64,000 nucleotides of DNA from Alistipes shahii WAL 8301 (GCF_025145845.1 NZ_CP102253.1:186001-250000); one strand, 5' to 3'; counted from the first letter of the stretch, positions 27,302 to 36,070 are shown. Made by a program: numbers and translations. Notes: generated by a model from the letters alone, not told the origin.

Positions 27302-29155
27302 CTATTGCAAAGCAGTATAGGAGCCTCCCTTCACCTGCGACAGCGTGATGTCGCGGACCAGGTAGTGGAGGTAAACCTCGATGTTGGAATAGAGTTTCTG
27401 CGGGTCGAGCGTCGTGGCCGCAGCGTCGGAGGCGTCCTTCGGGTCGAGTCCGAGCAGTTCCTCGTAGTGATCGGGAATGCCGTCGCCGTCGGTATCCACC
27501 GCGGCGCGCGCGATCTCGCCGGCGGTCGCCGTGAGTTCGGGCCAGCCGCCCACGGCCGCCTGCGAGTCGATGATGCCGCCCGTCGAGCCGTTGCCTCCGT
27601 CGGGGAAGGTCGCCCTGCCGCTGCGGGCGTCGGTCTCGGCCCGCCGGTCGACGGCGTCGCGGCAGAGCGAGGCCCCGGCGTAGGACAACACAGCGTCGAA
27701 CGCCCCGGCGGCCGTGTGCGTCGTGGTGTGGCACACCGTCACGCCGCCGGCCTTGATCGGAAGCGGCGCTGCGAGACGTCCCTCCGTGGTCGAGGGGTCA
27801 TTGCCCTGCGGGTGGTAGTAAACGCCGCTCCACTGATCGCCGTTGATCGAGGAGGCATAGCTGCCGGCATGGTAGTTACCCGACATATAGAGCCGGGGAT
27901 AGGCAGAACCGACGTTCGACGAGGAGTTGTGCCAGTAGGCGTCGACGAAATACCTCTTCTCCTTCGACGCCGGGCCGGGCTTGTAGTAGTTGTTCACGAC
28001 GTTGAACGAGCCGTCCTCGCCGCCGTAGGTCGTATTGCTGCCCCAGTTGTAGATCACGTTGTTGCGGTAATCGACATTGCCGCGATGCGTCGAAAGATAG
28101 CTGCCGTAGACGCCCGGATGGTCGATGCGCGCGTTACGGCTGTCGTGGTTGGCCAGCAGGTTGTGGTGGAACGAGGCATTTTTGCCGCCCCAGATGCCGC
28201 CGTAGCCGTGGTCGCCCTTGCCGTGGGCCGATTTGCGCAGGCTCTCGGTCAGGAGACACCACTGCATCGTGAAATTCTGATTGGCGTAGAACGAGGCGCA
28301 TTCGTCGATGGACCACGACATCGAACAATGGTCGAGAATGATGTCCTTGTGGTAACGGCCCCAGATGGTATCCGAGCCGTCGGAAAGGTTGCCGCCCGTA
28401 TTGAGGTCGCCCAGGCGGAAACGCATATAGCGGATGATCACGTTGTCGGCGTCGACCACGACCGTCCCGCCGGCGATGCAGACGCCGCCGCCCGGGGCGG
28501 TCTGCCCCGCAACGGTGAGGTTGTCGTTCCGGATGCGCAGGTCGCTCGTCAGGTGGATCGTGCCGGCCACGTCGAAGACGACGATGCGTTTGCCCGAGGC
28601 CTCGACAGCGGCGCGGAACGATCCGGCGCCCGAGTCGTTGAGGTTGGTGACGCGGTAGATCCTGCCGCCGCGGCCGCCCGTCGTGTACATGCCGCCGCCC
28701 TCGGCGCCGGGGAAAGCGCGCAGCACGCCGTCGTTCTCGTTGGCCAAGGGAAGCCCCAGGTCCACGTCCGGATCGGCCGGCCCTTCCGTCGAGAAGGTCG
28801 CAAAATCGGAGAACGCCGAGTCCTGCCACCCGGCGGAACCGAGCGGAGCCGCGGCAAGCACGCGGAAACGGTAGGAAACGCCCGGTTCCATTTCGAAACG
28901 CTGCGATTGCAGACGCGTCGTGGCCGATTGCAGGGGCGCCGCAGCGTCGCCGGCATAGAGTTCGAAGGTGAAGCGCACGGCCTCGACCGGCTCGGAGATG
29001 CTCCAGCGCACCGTGGCCGTGCGGTCCGAAACCGCCACGGCGACATCAGGCACGGGAAGGGTTTTCATGTCGGGAACCGCCGCCGTGGAATCGTCGCCGC
29101 AACCGACGGCGAGAGCCAGCATCCCGGATAACAGTAAAATATCGGTACGAATCAT
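27302..29155 (-). CDS. Pectate lyase (PL1-like) lipoprotein with FnIII and Ca-binding tail
   Basis: 617 residues. Lipobox 'ALAVGC' (Cys19). An FnIII-like domain (about 35-125) precedes the parallel beta-helix of a pectate lyase: 'FPGAEGGGMYTTGGRGG', 'RIVVFDVAGTIHL', 'NVIIRYMRFRLGD', 'DIILDHCSMSWSIDE' and 'NLLANHDSRNARID', the last with the catalytic-type Arg. Near the C-terminus 'DTDGDGIPDHYEELLGLDP' is a calcium-binding, thrombospondin-3-like motif, often seen in secreted polysaccharide lyases. It cleaves de-esterified homogalacturonan by beta-elimination (family knowledge). The gene follows GH28 by 10 nt, so the two are in one operon. Confidence 0.92.
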   Translation of the reverse strand: MIRTDILLLSGMLALAVGCGDDSTAAVPDMKTLPVPDVAVAVSDRTATVRWSISEPVEAVRFTFELYAGDAAAPLQSATTRLQSQRFEMEPGVSYRFRVLAAAPLGSAGWQDSAFSDFATFSTEGPADPDVDLGLPLANENDGVLRAFPGAEGGGMYTTGGRGGRIYRVTNLNDSGAGSFRAAVEASGKRIVVFDVAGTIHLTSDLRIRNDNLTVAGQTAPGGGVCIAGGTVVVDADNVIIRYMRFRLGDLNTGGNLSDGSDTIWGRYHKDIILDHCSMSWSIDECASFYANQNFTMQWCLLTESLRKSAHGKGDHGYGGIWGGKNASFHHNLLANHDSRNARIDHPGVYGSYLSTHRGNVDYRNNVIYNWGSNTTYGGEDGSFNVVNNYYKPGPASKEKRYFVDAYWHNSSSNVGSAYPRLYMSGNYHAGSYASSINGDQWSGVYYHPQGNDPSTTEGRLAAPLPIKAGGVTVCHTTTHTAAGAFDAVLSYAGASLCRDAVDRRAETDARSGRATFPDGGNGSTGGIIDSQAAVGGWPELTATAGEIARAAVDTDGDGIPDHYEELLGLDPKDASDAAATTLDPQKLYSNIEVYLHYLVRDITLSQVKGGSYTALQ

Positions 29156-29165
29156 GCGGATCGGT

Positions 29166-30833
29166 TTATTTGATTGCTACATACCGGGCCGCACCCTTCG
29201 ACAGCGAAGCGTTGGCCCCGGTGATCTGCGGCGAGGAGACCTCGATCGAGCGGTTGCGGCTACCCGTCACGACAAGCGCGCGCTCCAGCCCTTCGGGGCA
29301 GACGAAGCCTTCGGCCGAAAGATTCTTCACGTTGTTGAGCATCAGCGCGGGACCCTGCTCGGGGATGATCTTCACGCCGCGCAGCACGACATCCGACGAC
29401 TCGTTGATCTGCGCCCCCGTCACGGCGTAAATCTGCGTGTTCTCGACCGTGACGCGCTCGACGTTCATCTCCGGAAGTCCGTTGAAATACATCGCGCGCC
29501 GGGCGCCGCGGCACCACACGTTTCGGATATGGATGTCCCGGAAAGCCGGCGTGGTCTCATCGACCGGCTTGGGGGCGATGTCCGTGACTTCGGCGTCCCC
29601 GCCTTCGGCATGCGCCTCGGAGGCCGACTTGCCGCCGTAGAAAAGGTCGAACAGCAAGGGTTCCTGCAGGATGTTGTTCATGGCGATGTCCTCGATCCAG
29701 ATATTCTCGACCACCCCGCCGCGGCCGCGCGCCGACTTGAAGCGCAGGCCCACGTCGGTTCCCGAGAAGGTGCAGTTCGAGACCCTGACGTTCCTGACGC
29801 CGCCCGACATCTCGCTGCCAACGACGAACCCGCCGTGGCCGTGGAAGACGATGCAGTTATCGACCAGAATATTCTCGCACGGAATGCCGCGGTCGCGGCC
29901 CGCCTTGTCCTTGCCGCTCTTGATGCAGATGCCGTCGTCGCCCACGTCGAAGCGCGAGTTGGTCAGCACGACGTTCCGGCACGACTCGATGTCGATGCCG
30001 TCGCCGTTCTGCGCATAGTCGGGGCATCGGACCGTAATGTCATTGACGATCAGATTGGTGCACATGGCCGGGTGGATGTTCCAGCAGGGCGAATTCTGGA
30101 AGATGACGCCCTCCAGCAGGACGTTCTCGCAATGGTGGACGGCAATCATCACCGGGCGCAGGAAGTCGTGCATGCGCTCGAAATCGGCGCGGGTTTTCGC
30201 CCACGTCGAAACGTTCTGGTCGGCGCCCGACGTGGCCCCGAACTTATAGCTTTCCGAAGGATACCACGTCTTGCCGTCGTCGGAGAGCACGCCCCCGCTT
30301 CTGACCAGCGTCTTCCACTGGCGGGGGTTGAGTTTGTCCTGCTTCACGGCGCGCCACGCATCGCCGTTGCCGTCGATCACGCCGCGGCCCGTGATGGCCA
30401 CGTTTTTCACGCCCCGCGCCGAGATCGGCGACTGGCAGCGCAGCGTGTTGAGACCCTCGAACGTGGTCTCGACAAGCGGATAGAGCGTCTTGTCGTCGCT
30501 GAAAACGATGACGGCGTTCTGTTCGAGGTGCAGTTCGGTATTGTCTTTCAGCTCGATAGGCCCGGTGTACCAGACGCCTTCGGGAACGACCACACGACCG
30601 CCTCCCCGGGCGGCCAGGGCGGCGATGGCGTCGGCGAAAGCCGCGGTGTTGAGCGTATGGCCGTCGCCCGAGCCGCCGAAATCGGCGACGCTGACCGTAT
30701 TCGAAGGAATCGCGGGCCGGGCGACCTGCGGCATCTCGAACGGAAGGTTGCAGGCCGGGGCGTGTGCGCGGCATCCTGCGGCGGCTGCCAGGAGCGCCGC
30801 GGCTGCGCAAATCGTCACTTGTCTGAAGTTCAT
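29166..30833 (-). CDS. GH28 polygalacturonase
   Basis: 555 residues with a lipoprotein-like signal ('LLAAAAGC', Cys21). The GH28 beta-helix starts 'TVSVADFGGSGDGHTLNTAA'. Active-site motifs are present in order: NGDGID (276-281), GDD (298-300) in 'DVGDDGICIKSGKD', HGHGG (331-335) in 'VFHGHGGFVVGSE', and RFK (364-366). The family hydrolyses alpha-1,4 linkages in homogalacturonan or related pectic chains; exo or endo mode cannot be told by eye. It is the first gene of the GH28-PL1-CE unit and has a -7 promoter match 52 nt upstream. Confidence 0.95.
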   Translation of the reverse strand: MNFRQVTICAAAALLAAAAGCRAHAPACNLPFEMPQVARPAIPSNTVSVADFGGSGDGHTLNTAAFADAIAALAARGGGRVVVPEGVWYTGPIELKDNTELHLEQNAVIVFSDDKTLYPLVETTFEGLNTLRCQSPISARGVKNVAITGRGVIDGNGDAWRAVKQDKLNPRQWKTLVRSGGVLSDDGKTWYPSESYKFGATSGADQNVSTWAKTRADFERMHDFLRPVMIAVHHCENVLLEGVIFQNSPCWNIHPAMCTNLIVNDITVRCPDYAQNGDGIDIESCRNVVLTNSRFDVGDDGICIKSGKDKAGRDRGIPCENILVDNCIVFHGHGGFVVGSEMSGGVRNVRVSNCTFSGTDVGLRFKSARGRGGVVENIWIEDIAMNNILQEPLLFDLFYGGKSASEAHAEGGDAEVTDIAPKPVDETTPAFRDIHIRNVWCRGARRAMYFNGLPEMNVERVTVENTQIYAVTGAQINESSDVVLRGVKIIPEQGPALMLNNVKNLSAEGFVCPEGLERALVVTGSRNRSIEVSSPQITGANASLSKGAARYVAIK

Positions 30834-30884
30834 AAGAGAGATGGTTTTATTCGTATACGTAAAATTTTCGCAATTTCAGGTATA

Positions 30885-30892
30885 CAAAAGTA
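30885..30892 (-). promoter_or_regulatory. -7 box of the GH28-PL1-esterase operon
   Basis: The minus strand reads TACTTTTG, 52 nt upstream of the GH28 ATG, in the 113-nt gap after the DUF4861 gene. No -33 TTTG, which fits a promoter that needs an activator. Confidence 0.45.
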
Positions 30893-30946
30893 CACTGCCC
30901 CCGCTTATCGGACAGGGATTTTTTGACGCAAACGATGCACTTTTTC

Positions 30947-32128
30947 TCAAAACTGTCTGATCCGCGAAACGACGACCGGGGTCCGGGCCGCCCCCACCGA
31001 CTCCATCAGTCCCAGGACGCATTCGGTATCGCTGCGGTCCTTGAGCCATTCGCTCTTGCGCCAGATCATCTCGAACGCGTAGTCGATCCGTCCGCGGGCA
31101 TCGGGTGTGAGCTGGAAGAGGTAACTGGTCTTGTCGTCGGTCTGCGAAACGATCTGCCTCTGCGGCACGGCGACGGCCAGCCCGACGCTCTCGCGCTCCC
31201 ACTTCACGGTGTCGTTTTCGGGGAAGTCGCGCCCGAAGGCGGCGATCACGTTATCGTTCTTACAAACCTCGCTTTCGGCCATCTTCATCACGCCGGTCGT
31301 GAAGACCAGTCCCCTGAAGTCGCCCTCGATGCGGTTTTCGACCTGCACGTCGCCGTGCCCGGCGTAAAGAATGTAGCGCGAGGTCATCGTGATCTCGCGC
31401 CCTCCGTAGCGCCACCCTTCGACCCGCATTTCGACCACCGTGCGGATGGGTCCGTCGGCCAGAATGCGCGCTTCGCGGCGTTTGAAATCGGTGATGTGGA
31501 CCATCTTTCTCTTTTCGGCGTCCCAGCCCTTGAGCGTCCCCACGCCCACCGACCCGAAGACGCGCAGGTTGTCGTGGCCGTAGCCGCGGGAGAGCTGCTC
31601 GTCCGAAGGATACCACATCGTCTCGGCCAGCTCGAGCTGCGGACGCTTCTTGCCGTAGGTGTCGACGGTCTGCTTGTTGTCGAAATAGATGCGGTAGGCG
31701 GCGTACTCCGACTCGAAGGCCGGGCCGTGGTGGTGCAGTTTATGGTACATGTCGTTCTTCTCCAAGGAGGCGCAGCCGACGGCTCGCAGGGTCTTGTCGG
31801 GGTTCTTGAGCCACATCTGGGCATGTACGCGTTTTTTGAAAACGCGCTTGTCGGGGTCCGAGGAGTAGAGAACCTGGAAATTCTGGCTGCCGGAAATGTC
31901 AGAGACGAAGACCAGTTCGTCCAGTTCCCGGTCCAGCTGGGAGGGAATCCGGTGAACGCCGCCGAGCGACACGACGGCGCTCTGCGCCCACTCGGGCACA
32001 TCGCGGATCACGACCGGACATTCGGCGCGCTTGCCCGTGACCGTCACACGGTAGAGGCATTTCCGGGTTTTGGCATTCAGGCTGCAAACGGCCCCGAGGA
32101 CCAGCAAAAGCAAGAGAATCCGTTTCAT
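30947..32128 (-). CDS. DUF4861-family secreted protein
   Basis: 393 residues starting MKRILLLLLVLGAVCSLNA, a signal peptide. The open frame extends 144 codons upstream through the tRNA gene, which cannot be coding, so 32128 is the start. The body is beta-rich with many aromatic and charged motifs ('MYHKLHHHGPAFESEYAAYR', 'RYILYAGHGDVQVENR'), matching the DUF4861 family by overall appearance. DUF4861 proteins are common in pectin and other uronic-acid loci; no reaction is firmly known to me, and a role on unsaturated or branched uronides is only guessed from context. It is the promoter-distal gene on the tRNA side of the locus. Confidence 0.8.
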   Translation of the reverse strand: MKRILLLLLVLGAVCSLNAKTRKCLYRVTVTGKRAECPVVIRDVPEWAQSAVVSLGGVHRIPSQLDRELDELVFVSDISGSQNFQVLYSSDPDKRVFKKRVHAQMWLKNPDKTLRAVGCASLEKNDMYHKLHHHGPAFESEYAAYRIYFDNKQTVDTYGKKRPQLELAETMWYPSDEQLSRGYGHDNLRVFGSVGVGTLKGWDAEKRKMVHITDFKRREARILADGPIRTVVEMRVEGWRYGGREITMTSRYILYAGHGDVQVENRIEGDFRGLVFTTGVMKMAESEVCKNDNVIAAFGRDFPENDTVKWERESVGLAVAVPQRQIVSQTDDKTSYLFQLTPDARGRIDYAFEMIWRKSEWLKDRSDTECVLGLMESVGAARTPVVVSRIRQF

Positions 32129-32454
32129 GGCTATTCCAGTTTTTCGATGATTCGTTCCGGTCGTGCACAGCTTGGGAGAGCCGCCGGGGGCAGTCCGCCC
32201 GGGAAAGCGCACGGCGCAGCTTCGGGCAGCACCTCGGCGAGCGGCCGCCCGAAACGGTTTTCCGGCGCAGGCTGCGCTGCGGCGGACACCGCGACAAAAG
32301 CAGCACACCATATGTAATATGCAACGGATGCGTTTCAAACCGGGGTGCGAGGATTTACGCAAAAATACAAATTTTGACCGCATTTCTTTGTATTTCCCTA
32401 AAAAGATTCTATATTTGCACACCCTTTCGGAGTTAACAGCCGGAAGGCGTGTCC
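32129..32454. other. Intergenic region between the pectin locus and tRNA-Ser
   Basis: No convincing ORF. 32150-32310 is very GC-rich and could fold. 32340-32420 is AT-rich and carries the plus-strand tRNA promoter. On the minus strand TATTTTTG at 32360-32367 is a possible -7 box for the DUF4861 gene, but it would give a leader of over 200 nt. Confidence 0.5.
32387..32417 (+). promoter_or_regulatory. Promoter of tRNA-Ser, complete -33/-7
   Basis: TTTG at 32387-32390, exactly 19 nt, then TATATTTG at 32410-32417. This is a full match to the Bacteroidetes housekeeping promoter. The tRNA starts 38 nt after the -7 box. Confidence 0.9.
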
Positions 32455-32543
32455 GGAGAGGTGGGTGAGTGGCTGAAACCACCGGTTTGCTAAACCGACG
32501 TACGGGGCAACCTGTACCACGAGTTCGAATCTCGTCCTCTCCG
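32455..32543 (+). tRNA. tRNA-Ser (anticodon GCT)
   Basis: 89 nt. The acceptor arms GGAGAGG (32455-32461) and CCTCTCC (32536-32542) pair fully, with G as discriminator base. The anticodon loop is TTGCTAA, giving GCT, which reads serine codons AGC and AGU. The long variable arm (ACGTACGGGGCAACCTGTACC) is typical of class II tRNAs, and the T arm contains GTTCGAATC. The 3' CCA is not encoded. Confidence 0.97.
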
Positions 32544-32576
32544 CAAAAGCCGACACGCAAAGCGGCTATAAAACAG

Positions 32577-32610
32577 AAAACCCTGCAAGATCAACGACTT
32601 GCAGGGTTTT
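32577..32610 (+). terminator. Terminator of the tRNA-Ser transcript
   Basis: AAAACCCTGCAAG (32577-32589) and CTTGCAGGGTTTT (32598-32610) form a 13-bp stem with an 8-nt loop, ending in a T-run, 34 nt after the tRNA. Confidence 0.85.
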
Positions 32611-32776
32611 ACTTTTCCGGTCTGCGATTGTTGTTGTCGTTGGAGACCGGGATTACGCGTGATCCGGGAACCGAACGGCTTCCGCCTCCGGACGATATGG
32701 CTCCGCCCGGAGGACGGAAGGTTTGGAACGGTTCTTGCCGGAGTCAAGCCTGCAATACAAAGTTCCGAACCTCAAG

Positions 32777-33448
32777 ATGTTAAAGGAAGGGTTTCTGTTC
32801 ACGTTCATATCCGCCTTCATGGCGCTGTTCCCGGTGGCCAACCCGGTGGGAGCCGGATTCCTGGTCAACGGACTGCTGTCGGGGCTGAACGACGAGGACC
32901 GCAGGTCGATCATCCGCAGAATCGTCACCGACTATCTGCTCGTCGGGCTGGGCAGCCTGGCCGTGGGGCATTTCGTGCTGTCGCTTTTCGGGCTTTCGCT
33001 CCCGGTCATCCAGCTGGGCGGAGGACTGCTGATCTGCCGCACCGCCCTGCAATGGCTCGGCGATTCGGACTCCTCGGTGGGACGGACGCAGGGCAAGGAC
33101 GTCAACCCCATTCACAAATCGGCCATCGAGTCGCAGATCTTCTACCCGATCACCTTTCCCATCAGCATCGGCCCGGGCAGCGTCTCGGTCATCCTGACGC
33201 TGATGGCGTCGGTCAGCATGAAGAACGGCTGGGCGCGGGGCCTGCTCTCCTACGCGATCATCGCGCTGGTCATCGTACTGATGTGCCTGATACTTTATCT
33301 GTTCCTGTCGCAGGGCGAACGGATCATCCGCAAAATCGGCAACAGCGGCAGCATCGTCATCAACAAGATGGTCGCCTTCTTCACCTTCTGCGTCGGCGTC
33401 CAGATCGTCGTGACGGGCATCGCCAAGCTGTTCAACCTGCATGTCTGA
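32777..33448 (+). CDS. MarC-family integral membrane protein
   Basis: 223 residues from the ATG at 32777 (MLKEGFLFTFISAFMALFPV); the frame is open 18 codons further upstream without a better start. Six membrane helices, with 'ALFPVANPVGAGFLVNGL' near the N-terminus and 'FYPITFPISIGPGSVSVILT' in the middle, the two conserved Pro-rich repeats of the MarC family. Family function is poorly defined; early links to multiple antibiotic resistance in E. coli did not hold up. The gene is alone on the plus strand and converges on the DUF4130-like gene. Confidence 0.93.
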   Translation: MLKEGFLFTFISAFMALFPVANPVGAGFLVNGLLSGLNDEDRRSIIRRIVTDYLLVGLGSLAVGHFVLSLFGLSLPVIQLGGGLLICRTALQWLGDSDSSVGRTQGKDVNPIHKSAIESQIFYPITFPISIGPGSVSVILTLMASVSMKNGWARGLLSYAIIALVIVLMCLILYLFLSQGERIIRKIGNSGSIVINKMVAFFTFCVGVQIVVTGIAKLFNLHV

Positions 33449-33454
33449 CCGAAA

Positions 33455-33478
33455 ACCGGCCTCCCCGTCCCGGCCGGT
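33455..33478. terminator. Possible bidirectional hairpin between converging genes
   Basis: ACCGGCC (33455-33461) pairs with GGCCGGT (33472-33478). The 29-nt gap between the marC-like stop and the converging stop leaves little other space. No T-run, so the call is weak. Confidence 0.3.
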
Positions 33479-34239
33479 CACTCCATTTCAGTCAGATGCT
33501 TCCAGTAACGACGGGGCATCATACGGCGCTGCTGGCGTTCGTTGATGCGCTGGGGGATCGCCAGCGCCCGGAAATAGTTTTTCCACAGCAGCTGAAACTG
33601 CCGCTCGTCCTCGGCGAGCCATTCGTCGGCAAGTTTGTCGGCGATCATTCCCCGGTCGTCCTCCAGCGTGACGCACCGCGCCGTATGCCCGTCGTAATAG
33701 TAGCCGCAATCGCGCCGCCTGTCGTAGATCAGCCACCGCTGGTCGGCGAAACGGTCGGTGAAATAGTCCACCGCCAACGGCAGGGCGTCGTGCTCGGGCG
33801 TGACGGCGGCGAAATAGGTCCCGTCGGCGGCTTTCTGGAGGCGGACGAACTGTTTGAGACGTTCCCGCTCGTGGGAGACCTTGAGCGCCAACTGGAAAAG
33901 GGACTTCATGTCGGGATCGGCCTGGTCGGCCACGACGCCTCCGCCCTCGTCGAAAACGCGGCGCAGACAGCGCAGCATCAGCAGGTCGCCCTGCGGCTGC
34001 TCCCCGTGCCAGGCATAGACGAACATCGAACGGGTGCGGGCGGTCAGCCGCCGTTCCAGTCCCCGCCACACACGGCCGGCATGCGCCTCGTCGGTCGCAA
34101 CGTCGTGGACGCGCTCCGTAAAAAGCGGTTCGGGTTCCCCGGGGCCGATCAGCGCCTCGGGAAACGCCCGCATCGAGTAGGCATCGAACAGGGCCGACAG
34201 CAGCCCGTCGAAGGATTTGTCATATCGGAAAACCAGCAT
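33478..34239 (-). CDS. TIGR03915-type putative DNA repair/modification protein (DUF4130)
   Basis: 253 residues: 'MLVFRYDKSFDGLLSALFDA' at the start and 'DPDMKSLFQLALKVSHERER', 'FVRLQKAADGTYFAAVTPEH' and 'PLAVDYFTDRFADQRWLIYD' in the body, a pattern I associate with the DUF4130 family always found beside a particular radical-SAM protein. The reaction is unknown; DNA repair or modification has only been proposed. It begins 4 nt after the radical-SAM gene, so the two are co-transcribed and almost certainly act together. Confidence 0.85.
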   Translation of the reverse strand: MLVFRYDKSFDGLLSALFDAYSMRAFPEALIGPGEPEPLFTERVHDVATDEAHAGRVWRGLERRLTARTRSMFVYAWHGEQPQGDLLMLRCLRRVFDEGGGVVADQADPDMKSLFQLALKVSHERERLKQFVRLQKAADGTYFAAVTPEHDALPLAVDYFTDRFADQRWLIYDRRRDCGYYYDGHTARCVTLEDDRGMIADKLADEWLAEDERQFQLLWKNYFRALAIPQRINERQQRRMMPRRYWKHLTEME

Positions 34240-34243
34240 CGCG

Positions 34244-35503
34244 TCAGAAAAGGGTCAGTTGGCCTTCGTTATTACCCGTTTTCCGCCGCTGCGGAGCGGT
34301 CAGCAGGCGGCGCACCTGCTCGGGGCGCAGTTCGTTGACGCCCTGCCCCGCAGTAAGTTCCCGGCAGCTGATGAAATACTGCGCCTTCTTCATCACCACG
34401 CCGATCTGCCGCAGCGACTGCTGCGTCAGCGTCCGGTAGCGGCGCGAGGAGACGATCAGCCGGGCCGACTTGACCCCGATGCCCGGCACGCGCAGCAGAG
34501 CCTCGTAGTCCGCACGGTTGACATCGACAGGAAAAAACGCGGGATTCCGCAAAGCCCAGGCCAGCTTGGGGTCGATGTCGAGATCCAGCCGGGGCGTCTG
34601 CTCGTCGGCGATCTCCTCGGCGCGGAACCCGTAGAAACGCATCAGCCAGTCGGCCTGGTAGAGCCGGTTCTCGCGCACGAGCGGCGCCTTGTCGAGCGCC
34701 GGAAGCCGCTTGTCGTAGGGATTGACGGGAATGAAGCCCGAGTAGTAGACCCGCTTCATCGTGGGCCGTCCGTAGAGGGCCGACGAGAGCAGCAGGATGT
34801 CGCGGTCGCTCTCGTCCGTGGCCCCGACGATCATCTGCGTGCTCTGCCCGGCAGGAGCGAAGCGGGGCGCATGGCGGAAGCGCGTACGCTCCTCGGCGCT
34901 CTGGAGCACCCCCTGCTGGATGTAGCTCATCGGGCGGTAGATGCTTTCGTAATTCTTGTCGGGAGCCAGCAATTGCAGGTTGCGTTCGGTCGGGATTTCG
35001 ATGTTGACGCTCATGCGGTCGGCGTAGCGTCCGGCCTCGGCCACCAGTTCGCGGCTGGCACCGGGAATGCTCTTCAGATGGATGTACCCGTTGAAACGGT
35101 GCACCGTGCGCAGGTCGCGGGCCACGCGGACCATGCGCTCCATCGTATAGTCGGGATCGCGGACGACGCCCGACGAGAGGAAAAGCCCCTCGATGTAGTT
35201 GCGGCGATAGAACTCGATGGTCAGTTCGGCCAGTTCGCCCGGCGTGAAGGCGGCGCGCGGAATGTCGTTGCTGCGGCGGTTGATGCAGTAGGCGCAGTCG
35301 TAGATGCAGACGTTGGTGAGCATGATCTTCAGCAGCGAGACGCAGCGTCCGTCGGCCGTGAAGGAGTGGCAGATGCCCCACCCCGCGGCGCTGCCCACCC
35401 CGCCCGCACGATGCTTGCGCGTCACGCCGCTCGAAGCGCACGAAACGTCGTATTTGGCCGACTCGGCCAGCACCTTGAGTTTTTCGAGCACCGTCTCCTT
35501 CAT
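34244..35503 (-). CDS. TIGR03916-type putative DNA modification/repair radical SAM protein
   Basis: 419 residues. The radical-SAM iron-sulfur motif is C66-x3-C70-x2-C73 in 'TNVCIYDCAYC', with a TIM-barrel following. A helix-hairpin-helix DNA-binding element occurs at about 337-350 ('RVPGIGVKSARLIVSS'). The extreme C-terminus is 'EGQLTLF', which fits the bacterial beta-clamp binding motif QLxLF, pointing to recruitment to the replication or repair machinery (inference). Further cysteines at 22 and 45 may bind a second cofactor. The partner gene follows after 4 nt. Confidence 0.9.
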   Translation of the reverse strand: MKETVLEKLKVLAESAKYDVSCASSGVTRKHRAGGVGSAAGWGICHSFTADGRCVSLLKIMLTNVCIYDCAYCINRRSNDIPRAAFTPGELAELTIEFYRRNYIEGLFLSSGVVRDPDYTMERMVRVARDLRTVHRFNGYIHLKSIPGASRELVAEAGRYADRMSVNIEIPTERNLQLLAPDKNYESIYRPMSYIQQGVLQSAEERTRFRHAPRFAPAGQSTQMIVGATDESDRDILLLSSALYGRPTMKRVYYSGFIPVNPYDKRLPALDKAPLVRENRLYQADWLMRFYGFRAEEIADEQTPRLDLDIDPKLAWALRNPAFFPVDVNRADYEALLRVPGIGVKSARLIVSSRRYRTLTQQSLRQIGVVMKKAQYFISCRELTAGQGVNELRPEQVRRLLTAPQRRKTGNNEGQLTLF

Positions 35504-35599
35504 GGCGGCAAGTTATCGCTTTTTTCGGGAAAAACAGAGGTCCCGCGGGTAATTTTTCGCTCTTTTTCCCGATGTCGCTGGGCGTGTGGAAAATAGGGA

Positions 35600-35632
35600 A
35601 AAACAAAAAACGGGGCGGTAAAAACCGCCCCG
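35600..35632 (-). terminator. Terminator after the RRM gene
   Basis: CGGGGCGGT (35611-35619) pairs with ACCGCCCCG (35624-35632). On the minus strand the stem is followed by TTTTTTGTTTTT. It lies 60 nt after the RRM stop codon and ends the cold-shock/RRM transcript. Confidence 0.88.
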
Positions 35633-35692
35633 CTCCGTATGGTATGGGGAGAAACGCTCTCCCGGAGATCCGTTCTGAAATAAAATCCGGAA

Positions 35693-36043
35693 TTAGTACC
35701 GGTTGCGACCGTAACCGCCGCCGTTGCCGCCGTAGCCTCCGCCACGGTTGCCGCCGTAACCGCCTCCGCGATTGCCGCCGTAGCCGCCCGAAGAGCGCTC
35801 CTCGCGGGGACGAGCCACGTTGACCGTGATCGTCTGACCCTCGAAGCTGGTTCCGTTGAGCTGGTCGATGGCCTTCTGACCCTCTTCCTCATTGGGCATC
35901 TCGACGAAGCCGAAACCGCGCGAACGGCCCGTCTCCCGGTCGGTAATAACGTTAGCCGACGCTACTTCGCCGAACTGCATGAATAAATTTCCTAAGCCCT
36001 CACTGCTCGTGCCCCAGCTCAGATGCGAAACATAAATGTTCAT
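35693..36043 (-). CDS. RRM-domain RNA-binding protein with Gly-rich tail
   Basis: 116 residues. A single RNA recognition motif at 1-80 with RNP2 'IYVSHL' (3-8) and RNP1 'RGFGFVEM' (42-49), both intact. The tail (84-116) repeats GGYGGNRG, encoded by a 24-bp DNA repeat, and resembles the low-complexity tails of eukaryotic and cyanobacterial cold-induced RNA-binding proteins. Bacteroidetes use such proteins as global post-transcriptional regulators (family knowledge), and they lack Hfq in many lineages. It follows the cold-shock-domain gene by 27 nt. Confidence 0.95.
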   Translation of the reverse strand: MNIYVSHLSWGTSSEGLGNLFMQFGEVASANVITDRETGRSRGFGFVEMPNEEEGQKAIDQLNGTSFEGQTITVNVARPREERSSGGYGGNRGGGYGGNRGGGYGGNGGGYGRNRY

Positions 36044-36070
36044 TCTCTTGATAAGTTAATTAAAAAAGTG

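Noticed and set aside
25557..27734. Longer N-terminus of the esterase fusion (to 27734)
   Set aside because: The extra residues overlap the pectate lyase gene out of frame, and a good signal peptide starts at 27242.
32455..32543. tRNA-Ser as integration site for a mobile pectin island
   Set aside because: No repeat of the tRNA 3' end was noticed elsewhere in the window and there is no integrase.
30947..32560. Longer N-terminus of the DUF4861 protein (to 32560)
   Set aside because: It would run through the tRNA gene; the signal peptide begins at 32128.
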